64,000 nucleotides of DNA, from positions 1 through 64,000 of the forward strand of contig CAJXRZ010000018.1 in assembly GCA_913060515.1 (NCBI GenBank). The letters are read 5' to 3'. Made by a program: the position numbers and the translations under genes. The number at the start of each line of letters is the position of its first letter. The stretch's first letter is position 1. Below the pieces are notes generated by a model. That model was given only the letters and a program-made list of their open reading frames with translations, ran no database searches and was not told where the DNA came from. This stretch comes from an uncultured Pseudomonadota bacterium. Lineage in GTDB: Bacteria; Myxococcota_A; UBA796; CAJQPC01. This document shows, piece by piece, positions 1 through 7,671 of the stretch.

Positions 1-126
<126 letters not shown>

Positions 127-236
127 CGGGGGCTTGGTCGGGGTAGGGCCGTGGGGCTCCGGTCGCCGCCGGGGTGTGCGTCGGCGGCCCCGCTGCGCTT
201 TGAGGGGCCGCCTCCTTCATCACCCCGGCGGCTCGA

Positions 237-566
237 ATGGAGACAGCACGCATGGGCCTTTCGATTGAATCCCTGGACACCTACCAAGTGGCACTCACCA
301 TCAACCGCAGCGTCGCCAGCTTCCGCTACCCCCCGGGACGCAGCCACCTCAAAGACCAAGGCATCCGAGCAGCCGACTCCCTGGTCCTCAACATCGCCGA
401 AGGAATGGGCCGGGGACGGACCACCAACGCTGGGAAGAACCACTTCCGTATCGCTCGGGGCTCCCTGCTGGAGGTCTTCGCGGTTGTCGACCTGCTGGGA
501 ATGGGAGGAGAACTCAAGCAGCAGATTCGGATTGCGGACCGCTTGCTCTGGGGACTGATTCGGTAG
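237..566 (+). CDS. Four-helix-bundle protein (23S rRNA-intervening sequence type)
   Basis: The protein of about 109 residues fits the four-helix-bundle/IVP family: an N-terminal helix with [17 protein letters not shown], a middle helix with [17 protein letters not shown], the turn [19 protein letters not shown], then two helices. The AADS..LNIAEG...G....F.IARGS pattern is the family signature. Members were first found inside 23S rRNA insertions and are related to the Avd accessory protein of diversity-generating retroelements, but most are stand-alone and of unknown function. The start could be ATG 237 or ATG 252; the latter has a GGAG nine bases upstream. It follows the hexamer repeat and an inverted-repeat-rich leader, and a lipoprotein gene starts 17 bases after it. 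Family assignment is firm, function is not. Confidence 0.85.
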   Translation: METARMGLSIESLDTYQVALTINRSVASFRYPPGRSHLKDQGIRAADSLVLNIAEGMGRGRTTNAGKNHFRIARGSLLEVFAVVDLLGMGGELKQQIRIADRLLWGLIR

Positions 567-583
567 ATGCTTGCCGTCCAGCC

Positions 584-1144
584 ATGTTCTTCGCATCCCT
601 ACTATTCGCCTGTATTCGAAGCACTCCTGGGAGAGTTGCGCCTACACAGACGCAGTTGGATCCAGTGCCGCGCACCACGCCCGTTTGCGATGTGCTCTTC
701 GAAGAAGTTCTCGCACAGGCGAAGGGGGTGAGAGTCTCGACAATGGAAATCCCATTTCAGTCCTATGGTCCAGAGATTCCCTCCGGAACGTTCATGGGGG
801 AATGGCAGGCCCAGCAGGGGCTTCCCTCCGTTCCCGTGGAGCTCGGATTTCTGGCTTGTTCACCTCCCCCTTCTCTTCCAAAGCAAACACTCGAGGACTG
901 GAGAGAGCAGGTCTGCGAGCGTATTGAGCCTGTGCTGTTCATCAGATTTGTAGAAGTCTGGATGAACTCAGACCAGGCGTACGCCGAGGTCCACATGTTC
1001 AATGGTCCTTACCTGGCCGCGGGATATCTAGACGCCCAATCGTTCGCGACAACTCTCAGACTCGGACTTGAGCGTGTCGACGGTGTATGGAAGGTGGCCG
1101 AGGTCCAGCGGGATGACCACCCAAGTCTGCCCCAGTGCAGGTGA
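584..1144 (+). CDS. Hypothetical lipoprotein, 186 aa
   Basis: Not recognised. The first residues MFFASLLFAC look like a very short lipoprotein signal with the cysteine at position 10, a form shared by many genes in this window. The mature part is mixed charge with three further cysteines. A C-terminal segment (about 130-180) shows an alternating pattern ending LGLERVDGVWKVAEVQRD, which resembles a cystatin/NTF2-like beta meander, but I cannot assign a family. It starts 17 bases after the four-helix-bundle gene and could share its transcript. It ends convergent with the lipoprotein gene on the other strand. Confidence 0.6.
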   Translation: MFFASLLFACIRSTPGRVAPTQTQLDPVPRTTPVCDVLFEEVLAQAKGVRVSTMEIPFQSYGPEIPSGTFMGEWQAQQGLPSVPVELGFLACSPPPSLPKQTLEDWREQVCERIEPVLFIRFVEVWMNSDQAYAEVHMFNGPYLAAGYLDAQSFATTLRLGLERVDGVWKVAEVQRDDHPSLPQCR

Positions 1145-1194
1145 GTGCCAAAGCGGCGGGAAGCATTGAGGCCTGCTACTCCCATCTTGCAGGC

Positions 1195-1932
1195 TCAGTG
1201 GAGCCCACCTGTGCCGAGGTGTCCCCACGCTTGGACAGGGTCCGCTTCCGCTCGCCTGAAGATGTCGAGCGGGTCTGGACCGATCCTGCAGTGCTCGTGC
1301 TGGTCACCACTTGGCCATGATCCGAGTTGCTCATCTGCCTCTGGATAGTCCCAGTCTTGGTATTCGAGAGACAGGATGCCCATCCAGTCGCCGTCCACGG
1401 CGATCAGGTTCTTCAAGTCACCCTCCCAATTCATGAGGTAGACCAACTCGGGAAGCTCGGGAATGGAGAGCAGGGCCCAAGGGTGAGAACTGGAGTAGAT
1501 CGGAGGAGTCTGCTCCGCCCATCGTGCCCCTGGCAGACCGGCGTGCGCATAGGCAAAGGCGAAGGGAATGGCCTTGAATGCATCGCTCTTGATCGTCCTC
1601 GGCTGGCGCATGCCTGGGTTCTTCCGCCAGAAGTGCTCCCCATCCCAGGAGATTCGGGTCTCCCCGTCCTCGGACTCATACGCAAACTCTCCAGCTACGG
1701 CGTACCAGAGGGTTCCGCGGCCCTTCCTGTCAGTCCCCTTGGTGTGGCGATCGCTGTCAATCTCCCAAGAGACATCGATGCAGGCGCCTGAAGAGTCGGA
1801 GATGCGCTGGATGGGTTCCACCAGTGCTGCGGGCGTCTCGTAGCTGAAGGGGAGCGGCATTCCATCAGCGCCTTGAGCGTCGGCGTATGAGAACGGATTG
1901 CAGGCGAGCGAGGTGAGCAGCAGGAGCATCAT
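1195..1932 (-). CDS. Hypothetical lipoprotein, 245 aa
   Basis: The N-terminus MMLLLLTSLAC is a minimal lipoprotein signal with the lipid-accepting cysteine at 11. GGGAG lies about nine bases upstream of the start on the coding strand. The mature protein has alternating beta-like stretches (RGTLWYAVAGEFAYE, ETRISWDGEHFWRKN), suggesting an extracytoplasmic beta-sheet domain similar in feel to LolA/outer-membrane lipoprotein carrier folds, but no diagnostic motif is present. It is convergent with the gene at 584-1144. No function is proposed. Confidence 0.65.
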   Translation of the reverse strand: MMLLLLTSLACNPFSYADAQGADGMPLPFSYETPAALVEPIQRISDSSGACIDVSWEIDSDRHTKGTDRKGRGTLWYAVAGEFAYESEDGETRISWDGEHFWRKNPGMRQPRTIKSDAFKAIPFAFAYAHAGLPGARWAEQTPPIYSSSHPWALLSIPELPELVYLMNWEGDLKNLIAVDGDWMGILSLEYQDWDYPEADEQLGSWPSGDQHEHCRIGPDPLDIFRRAEADPVQAWGHLGTGGLH

Positions 1933-2063
1933 TCAGCTCTCCCTTGGAGGCAATATTGGGGCGTTCCCTCGAGAGAGGGCGGCGCAGAATTCGGGGGGGC
2001 ATGCCAGGTCTGACCTCGTGTGGTCCAGGTGGTTCCCATTGGTCTGAAGGTTAGTGGACACAG

Positions 2064-2621
2064 ATGCAAGGCCTCCTCCTCAAAGCCCGTGACCTCAAGC
2101 CGCTCTCCGATGCTCAGCTCTTGGTCTTGGGAGCCCGCATCGCCCTACGGGTCGCTCCGTGGTGTCCGCTTGGCGGGGAGAAGGCGTGGGACAATGGCAT
2201 GGCCGATTTGCTTGCCGCCTGTGATGGCGCAGCGCTCACTGGCGCTCGCGTCAGGAAGCATGTGAAACTGATTACCAAGCATGGCGCTCTGGGCAGCTAT
2301 TCTTCGGCACCAGAGTCGATGTGGCGTTCGCGAAGTCAGGCCGCTTGGGCGCTGTCCTACGCGCTCCAAGCCACCCAGCTGGGCGCCCGTAAAGACCGCT
2401 GGAAGGAAGTGGTGAAGGCCGGTAAGCACGCTACTTCTGTGTTTGCGGTTCAGGCACATGCGGGCAGGCTCCCGCTCGCTGATGCGCTCAGCTTCCCCTG
2501 GGCGGCTGCGCGTGCGGATGTTCCCCTAATCTTAGGGAGTGTAGTGCCGGCAACCCTCGTCGATCTGGAAGCCATCGGGCCGCTGTGGCCTGGTGGAGAA
2601 CCTGAGTGGGCAACACCCTGA
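2064..2621 (+). CDS. Hypothetical soluble protein, 185 aa
   Basis: Not recognised with certainty. There is no signal peptide. The N-terminus (LKPLSDAQLLVLGARIALRV) is a helix resembling the start of small putative immunity-like or hypothetical proteins of actinobacteria and myxobacteria (SDAxLLAxAxRxAxRV). The middle is helical (SRSQAAWALSYALQATQLG) and the rest is alanine and tryptophan rich. It stands alone between a divergent lipoprotein gene and the repeat-rich intergenic region. The leader 1933-2063 shows no clear promoter. A coding origin is likely from length and composition but not proven. Confidence 0.5.
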   Translation: MQGLLLKARDLKPLSDAQLLVLGARIALRVAPWCPLGGEKAWDNGMADLLAACDGAALTGARVRKHVKLITKHGALGSYSSAPESMWRSRSQAAWALSYALQATQLGARKDRWKEVVKAGKHATSVFAVQAHAGRLPLADALSFPWAAARADVPLILGSVVPATLVDLEAIGPLWPGGEPEWATP

Positions 2622-2857
2622 CAGCAGGCACCAGACTGAGAGGCTAGCGCTGAAGCGACGTAGAGCTCAGGTCTGATTCGGGTTCAGGTTCTGTCAGTCT
2701 GGCCTAGCCGGATCTGTATCTACTGACGTGGTCCGAACTGTTGATCCTGTCTATCGCGACGAATCGGGGCTTGCTGGCAAGGCGCGAGACCGAAGGCGTG
2801 CGTGAGCCCGTCGAGCGTTGAGCAACGTGGCCAGCAGGCTCCGAGGCGAGTGAGAGA

Positions 2858-2885
2858 AGGCTCAACAGGAGTGATCACGTCAGTA
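2858..2885 (+). repeat. 28-bp direct repeat, copy 1
   Basis: This copy is identical to 2942-2969 over 28 bases, with 84 bases between starts. It begins AGGCTCAACAGG and contains AGTGATCACGT around a TGATCA palindrome. The last ten bases are found inverted at 2721-2730. Confidence 0.9.
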
Positions 2886-2941
2886 CTGATCTGATCAGGG
2901 CAACGCAGCCAGCGGGTTCGGGTGCGAGTGCGAGTGCGAGT

Positions 2942-2969
2942 AGGCTCAACAGGAGTGATCACGTCAGTA
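2942..2969 (+). repeat. 28-bp direct repeat, copy 2
   Basis: Second perfect copy of the 28-bp repeat. It directly follows a short (GTGCGA)n tract that separates the two copies. Confidence 0.9.
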
Positions 2970-3029
2970 ATCGAAGCTGAACCGAACCCGAGGTGCAGTC
3001 GGAAGCTGAACCCGATCCGAATATGCCTC

Positions 3030-3707
3030 TCACAATTCACACATCTTGTACCCCAGCCTATGCCACCCCCACTCGCTGAGCATCACTAGCATGTTGCTCA
3101 CCGAATGCAGCAAGACAATGGGCCACAGTTTCCGAGTCTTTAGGAAAAGAACGCCGGAGAACAGGCCCATGATACCGATATTGAACATGTCCTCTTGGGC
3201 AAGGTGAATGTGGCTCATGGCGAAGATGGCCGAGGTCGAGATCCGGATGGCCACAGTCCATCCGGGGCGTCCAAGACTCAGGGCAAACGTCAAAGGGAGG
3301 GCCCGGTAGGCCACTTCTTCCGCCAGGGGCGCGCCAATCACCCACATCAGGAACTCGGGCCCCTGTGCGATGGGTCTTGCGCAGTCCAGGTCCACGACGC
3401 CGCCAAAGACTAGAACGGGGAATCGAACGACATCGTAGAGGATGAAAGCGACGATGAGGAACAACCAGAGTACCCCTCTGGGGTGCTTGACTGGGGGCGG
3501 ACCTCCCTTCTTGTTGAGGGCGTGAAAGACCAGGGCCCCTGCGGTCCCAGAACCCAGAAAGACTAGGATTCGTGCTTGGTAGTATTCCTCTAAAGTCCAC
3601 GCCGCGATGGGCAGGTGATCCCAGATGGAGAACACGGTTGCCACCGTCGCGGCCGCTGGGATGGCCCACCGCCAGTGCAGAAACCCTTGAGTTTGTTCAG
3701 TCGACAC
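3030..3707 (-). CDS. CPBP-family intramembrane metalloprotease
   Basis: The 225-residue membrane protein carries the three CPBP (Abi/CAAX protease, type II) motifs: EEVAYR at about 130-135 (EExxxR), FAMSH with His166, and HSVSN at 201-205 (HxxxN). Hydrophobic segments lie near 15-27, 45-63, 80-102, 120-128, 138-165 and 175-210. Family members cleave membrane-embedded or prenylated substrates, and in bacteria some serve bacteriocin self-protection or envelope stress; the substrate here is unknown. The start is a GTG at 3707 with a GGGG stretch upstream. The gene upstream on the same strand (3867-4409) is 159 bases away. Confidence 0.88.
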   Translation of the reverse strand: MSTEQTQGFLHWRWAIPAAATVATVFSIWDHLPIAAWTLEEYYQARILVFLGSGTAGALVFHALNKKGGPPPVKHPRGVLWLFLIVAFILYDVVRFPVLVFGGVVDLDCARPIAQGPEFLMWVIGAPLAEEVAYRALPLTFALSLGRPGWTVAIRISTSAIFAMSHIHLAQEDMFNIGIMGLFSGVLFLKTRKLWPIVLLHSVSNMLVMLSEWGWHRLGYKMCEL

Positions 3708-3866
3708 GGATGCCCCTGTTCAAGGACAAGGCCTCTGTGCCCTCTCCTCTTGGGGTGCGGTACGGCAATGGGAAGAGAGTATTGCCGGACCTGCCTTGAG
3801 GAAGGTCTGCCGTGCCGGACAGTTGGGTCTGCTCCCATCAAGGTGGGGCCGACTCCGACCCCATCG

Positions 3867-4409
3867 CTAGCAATTCTCCCGAATCCACTCCTCGCCCTTC
3901 TCCGTCATCGTGCTCATCCCGGTCCCGCTGTCGTAGTGCAGCAGTCCCTCCTCGGTGATCTCCTCCATCAGGCGAGAGAAGGCCCGGTGGCCCACGAAGT
4001 AGCGGCGCTCGCTGTGGTCGTGCATGTCCGCAAGCTCCGACTGGCCGCCGGCGTCTTTGACGAACTTCATGGTGCCCTTCTTGGCGCGCAGCACGGCCTT
4101 GCGCATCTTGTCCGGTGAGATGGCTTTGCCGGCGCCTGGCTTTTTGCCCGTCGGGGTCTGGGGTGCGGATCCTGGGGGTGGCTTGCGCTGGCCCTTGGGC
4201 CGGGCCCGGGAGACTGGACCCACCGGTGTCGCACCGGCAGCAGCAGCAGGCTTGGGGGCAGCGGCTGGAGAGGGTGCTGGAGGTGGACTCGCGGACACTG
4301 CCGGCTTGGCCTCGACCGGGGCAGGAGGCGGCTGAGGTGCCGGTGTGGGAGCAGGGCTGCGGCCCATGACGCGCTTGAGGCGATCTTTGATCCGATCTCT
4401 AAAGGCCAC
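3867..4409 (-). CDS. Pro/Ala-rich protein with C-terminal winged-helix-like domain, 180 aa
   Basis: I place the start at GTG 4409 because AAGGAG lies five bases upstream; an in-frame ATG at 4445 lacks this. The N-terminus is basic (RDRIKDRLKRVMGR), followed by a long low-complexity Pro/Ala/Lys linker (about 20-95). A C-terminal domain of roughly 80 residues (KMRKAVLRAKKGTMKFV ... FSRLMEEITEEGLLHYD ... TEKGEEWIREN) reads like a small winged helix, including a terminal TEKG wing typical of such folds. The layout suggests a nucleic-acid-associated protein tethered by a flexible linker. No family is claimed. Confidence 0.6.
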   Translation of the reverse strand: MAFRDRIKDRLKRVMGRSPAPTPAPQPPPAPVEAKPAVSASPPPAPSPAAAPKPAAAAGATPVGPVSRARPKGQRKPPPGSAPQTPTGKKPGAGKAISPDKMRKAVLRAKKGTMKFVKDAGGQSELADMHDHSERRYFVGHRAFSRLMEEITEEGLLHYDSGTGMSTMTEKGEEWIRENC

Positions 4410-4519
4410 AACGACTCCTTGACTGCACCATCTCTTGGCCAGCACGGGCGCATTTTTGCACGGCGGAACCGCGTAGTCCCGGGACTGTCCAGCCAGTCAT
4501 CCTCCAGCGGGGTAGAACA

Positions 4520-5545
4520 ATGGTGATGAGTACGCGCACCCGGGGCCCTGCCCCAAGCCAGGCCGACTTGCAGAAGCGGCGCGAGGAGATTCACAAGCGA
4601 CACCAGGACGCCCTGTCCAAGGTGGAGGAGCTGGTGAAGACCCAAGATGCTTTGGGCAAAGCGCTGGACTCTGAGCTCTCGGTCTTCAAGCAGCACGAGC
4701 AAACGCTCCATGAGCTGGAGGCCACACAGGCGGACGACTCGATGTTGGCCAGCCTGATGCGGCGCTTCACGGCCCGTCGCGTGATTCTGGGTCGAAAGTC
4801 GGTCGCAGAAGGGCTGCTCAAGCAGTACGAGCTGGCCAGCCTGCGTCTGCGCCAAGCCACCGCGTTCTCCGATGAGCTGCGTCTGACCGCCCTGGAGCTG
4901 CAGGAGCAGGTGGACGCCCTGCACCAACAACGGGTGCAGTCGGCGGGCAACCAGCGTCTCTGCGCTGAAGGGGTGCTTCAGATCGAAGAGGAGCTGGAAG
5001 GCCTGGAGGGTGGCGAGGGCAACTACACCGAAGGGGAGCGCGCCCGCCGGGTAGACCAGCTCACCTTTGAGCTGCGCAATGAGTCCCTAAACATGGAGCT
5101 CTTTCGGGTGGCCGAGCAGCTGGCAGTGGACAGCCTGAACCCCTCTCGGGCCTTGCGCGACACGGTGCTCGAGCTGCACGAGGGCATGGCTGGCTACGTG
5201 ATGAACGCCTCGGGGGCTGTGGACAACGCCGGTCGCCGAATCCAGGCCTTGGGCATGGCGGCCGATGCGCCGATGGTGGTCGCCGAGCTGCAGGAGAGCC
5301 TGTCGGCCCTGGGCACGGCGATGGAGGTCACCCAGACCTATGTAGAGCAGACCCAGGCGCTGCTCACCGAGGTGCTGCCGGACCTCTCCAAGCGCGTGAA
5401 GCTGGAAGTGGAGGGCCGGAACCTGCTGCTCACCGACAGCGTAGACAAGCTCACCCGAGAGAAGGCCAAGGCCCAGGCCGACCGAAACCTCCGGGTGCAG
5501 GCCGAGGCGGAGGTGGAGAAGTGGATGGAGGAGGACGAGGGGTGA
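4520..5545 (+). CDS. Coiled-coil protein, 341 aa
   Basis: Not recognised beyond its structure. It is strongly helical with coiled-coil character at about 15-75 (KRREEIHKRHQDALSKVEEL), 100-165 and 275-335, and no signal peptide or membrane span. The composition (Leu, Glu, Gln, Arg) and layout recall TelA-like or tail-fibre-adaptor-like cytoplasmic coiled-coil proteins, though no family motif was found. It begins at ATG 4520, with an alternative ATG at 4526. The next gene starts seven bases after its stop, so the two form a pair. Confidence 0.65.
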   Translation: MVMSTRTRGPAPSQADLQKRREEIHKRHQDALSKVEELVKTQDALGKALDSELSVFKQHEQTLHELEATQADDSMLASLMRRFTARRVILGRKSVAEGLLKQYELASLRLRQATAFSDELRLTALELQEQVDALHQQRVQSAGNQRLCAEGVLQIEEELEGLEGGEGNYTEGERARRVDQLTFELRNESLNMELFRVAEQLAVDSLNPSRALRDTVLELHEGMAGYVMNASGAVDNAGRRIQALGMAADAPMVVAELQESLSALGTAMEVTQTYVEQTQALLTEVLPDLSKRVKLEVEGRNLLLTDSVDKLTREKAKAQADRNLRVQAEAEVEKWMEEDEG

Positions 5546-5552
5546 GCGCCCT

Positions 5553-6509
5553 GTGATCCCCACGCTGCCTCAAGACCGCGTCTCTGGATATCTGCGCGCG
5601 ATGGGCACAGCCCTGGACCGCCTGGGCCCAAACGAGGACTTTGTGCCGCTGACCGAGTCCCTGGCGGTGCTGCATGCCCTCTCGCCTGGCCTGAGCGGCC
5701 CCCTGTTGGCTCCGGCGGAGCTCTCGCCTGTGGGCATGCCAGCCTTTGCTTGGATCTCCCGCTTGTACTCGGAGCAGGTCCTGGCGCTCAAGACCGAGCC
5801 CAGCGGAGATACGCCCCAGGCGGACATTGATAGGGCCTTGGCCTTGGACCCCGAGTTGGGTGCGCGCGTTGCGGGACGCCGCAATCTGCACCGCTTCCTG
5901 CGGGACCAGAGCCTGCTGCCGTCCAGGCGTGTCTTCGGGGCGCTCAAGCGTCGCAAGCCGGTGCTGGAGCTGCGCCTGTACTTTGACCACGTGGACGCCC
6001 TGGGCCGCTGGGTGCGGGTGGTCGCAGACCTTCGCGAGGCGCCGCGAGCCGGCCTGAGCGGTGGTTTGTCCCGAAGCCATCGGGTGGGGCCGGCGTCCTT
6101 GGACCGGAATGGGCAGGTGGTGCTCGAGTCCGGGGTCTTGGACCTCTTCATGCGGCACGCTGCTGTGCCCCTGGACGCGCTGCACGCACAGCTCACCGAA
6201 GCCTTTGGCGAGCTCACACGGCTCTCCCGATCTGCCGTGGGTCCCTTCTGGTTTCCGAGTATCGCCTTGCCACCGGGCATCCCGGCTGATCTGGGTCAGG
6301 GACTCGCGCTGCACCTGAGCACCGAGTGCATCGCCTTGGACATCGCCGCCTCTAGCTCGCAGGATCCGATGCATCCGAAGGCCGAAACGGGTCCGGGCGA
6401 TATGGAGCGCTATGTGGGTAGAAGAGTAGCTTGCTCCAGCTCTTTGGTTGACCCGTACTCAGAGTGGAGCCAAGTCCTCGGGACCCGTCTCGAGATCCTT
6501 GCAATTTGA
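5553..6509 (+). CDS. Hypothetical protein paired with coiled-coil gene, 318 aa
   Basis: Not recognised. It starts with GTG 5553, seven bases after the upstream stop and with GAGGACGAGGGG just before, which supports co-translation with the coiled-coil protein. No signal peptide or membrane span is visible. A region at about 125-170 (RKPVLELRLYFDHVDALGRWVRVVADL) alternates as beta strands, and 190-240 is mixed. The last 35 residues differ in character from the rest and could reflect a late frame extension; the true domain end may be near residue 280. Confidence 0.55.
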   Translation: MIPTLPQDRVSGYLRAMGTALDRLGPNEDFVPLTESLAVLHALSPGLSGPLLAPAELSPVGMPAFAWISRLYSEQVLALKTEPSGDTPQADIDRALALDPELGARVAGRRNLHRFLRDQSLLPSRRVFGALKRRKPVLELRLYFDHVDALGRWVRVVADLREAPRAGLSGGLSRSHRVGPASLDRNGQVVLESGVLDLFMRHAAVPLDALHAQLTEAFGELTRLSRSAVGPFWFPSIALPPGIPADLGQGLALHLSTECIALDIAASSSQDPMHPKAETGPGDMERYVGRRVACSSSLVDPYSEWSQVLGTRLEILAI

Positions 6510-6517
6510 GCTGATTT

Positions 6518-6538
6518 CTTAGGTTACGTTACCGTAAG
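6518..6538. promoter_or_regulatory. Imperfect palindrome, candidate TetR-type operator
   Basis: The 21-base element CTTAGGTTACGTTACCGTAAG has arms matching at 7 of 10 positions around a central G. Its core TTACGTTACCGTAA resembles operators of TetR-family regulators of fatty acid metabolism. It lies about 85 bases upstream of the desaturase start. Function is inferred from sequence form and position only. Confidence 0.4.
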
Positions 6539-6623
6539 ATACGACCTGCTGGGTGACGGCCCGGCCAATGCGGTGACGCTTCAGTTGCTGTGCGGTGTTG
6601 AAAAGGCCGGAGGCCAGTAGTCC

Positions 6624-7649
6624 ATGCTCACCATTGAACGTACCGATGTCCGAGATCTGAGAAAACGCCTGCGCAAAGCTGGCGTGTTTGACAAGGACGA
6701 GGGCAAGCAGTTTCGGCGCTTCGCTGCCTACAGCTTGGCGTCCATGGGGGTCTCGGTGCTTCTGCTCTTGGCACCCGCCGTATGGATGAAGGTTCTGCTG
6801 GTCCCCCTCATTGGTCTGCTGCTCACCCCTGCAGTGATGCACGGCCACGACGGCGCCCACCGCTCTTTGTCCAAGAACAACACGGTCAACAAGTGGATGG
6901 AGTCTTTGGCCTTTGGCGTGATGGGCGGCATGTCCACGAGCTGGTGGCGCATGAAGCACAACGGACCACACCACACCCACCCGAACCTGATCTCCGATGA
7001 TCGCTCGGATCCGGACATCATGCTCTACCCCTTCGCCACCCAACAGGCGGACTACGAGCGCTCCGGTCCTGCGATCCGCTTCTTCCAGAAGCACATTCAG
7101 AAGTGGGTGTTCTGGCCGGCCACAAGCCAGGTGCACTTCCGCATGCGCGGCCAGAGCGTTGTGTTCTTGGCCAGAGGCATTCGTGAGCACGGTTTCAAGC
7201 GCGAGTACCAGATCGAGGTCCTTCAGCTCTCGATCCACGCCGCCGTATTCTTCGGCGTGCCGGCCTACTTCATGGGCATCCTGCCGGCCCTTGCGGTGTA
7301 CTTGGGCATCTGGTCGACGGTGAGCTTGCTGCTCTCGATCATCTTCATCCCTGCGCACGTGGGCTTGCCCATCCAGAGCGAGTGTGAGGACTTTTGGGGC
7401 TCCCAGATGGAAGGCTCCCGGAACTACTCCGCGCCCAAGTGGGCCGAGTGGATCTGCGTGGGTCTGCAGTACCAGATCGAGCACCACCTCTTCCCGACCA
7501 TTCCCTATACCCAGCTCCCAGCAGCAGCAGAGATCGTGAAGACCTGGGCGGAGGAGAATGGATTGCCCTACCAGAGCTTGGGTTGGGGCTCGGCCTTGGC
7601 CGACTCGACCCGCTTCATGGGCCGCGCTTGGAGCGTTCCCTCCCTGTAG
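6624..7649 (+). CDS. Membrane fatty acid desaturase
   Basis: The 341-residue protein has the three histidine boxes of the acyl-lipid/acyl-CoA front-end desaturase group: HGHDGAH at 73-79, HNGPHHTH at 112-119 and QIEHH at 284-288. The QxxHH third box is typical of delta-5/delta-6 type enzymes and their bacterial relatives. Hydrophobic pairs near 38-70 and 205-245 form the expected membrane hairpins. No cytochrome b5 domain is attached, so the electron donor must be separate. It would introduce a double bond into membrane fatty acids. A palindrome upstream may bind a regulator. The start ATG 6624 follows GGCCGGAGGCC, a weak ribosome-binding site. Confidence 0.92.
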   Translation: MLTIERTDVRDLRKRLRKAGVFDKDEGKQFRRFAAYSLASMGVSVLLLLAPAVWMKVLLVPLIGLLLTPAVMHGHDGAHRSLSKNNTVNKWMESLAFGVMGGMSTSWWRMKHNGPHHTHPNLISDDRSDPDIMLYPFATQQADYERSGPAIRFFQKHIQKWVFWPATSQVHFRMRGQSVVFLARGIREHGFKREYQIEVLQLSIHAAVFFGVPAYFMGILPALAVYLGIWSTVSLLLSIIFIPAHVGLPIQSECEDFWGSQMEGSRNYSAPKWAEWICVGLQYQIEHHLFPTIPYTQLPAAAEIVKTWAEENGLPYQSLGWGSALADSTRFMGRAWSVPSL

Positions 7650-7671
7650 GGGGATGAGCTGCTGTCCGGCC

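Larger units (their letters stand above)
2622..3029. other. 408-base intergenic region with repeats, no gene seen
   Basis: I see no credible gene here. It contains a 28-bp perfect direct repeat (2858-2885 and 2942-2969), a 10-mer TACTGACGTG at 2721-2730 that is the reverse complement of the end of that repeat, a short tandem of GTGCGA at about 2919-2938, and degenerate GGTTCG/GGTTCAGG hexamers at both ends. The layout suggests remains of a small non-coding repeat element or an expanded repeat spacer. Confidence 0.6.
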
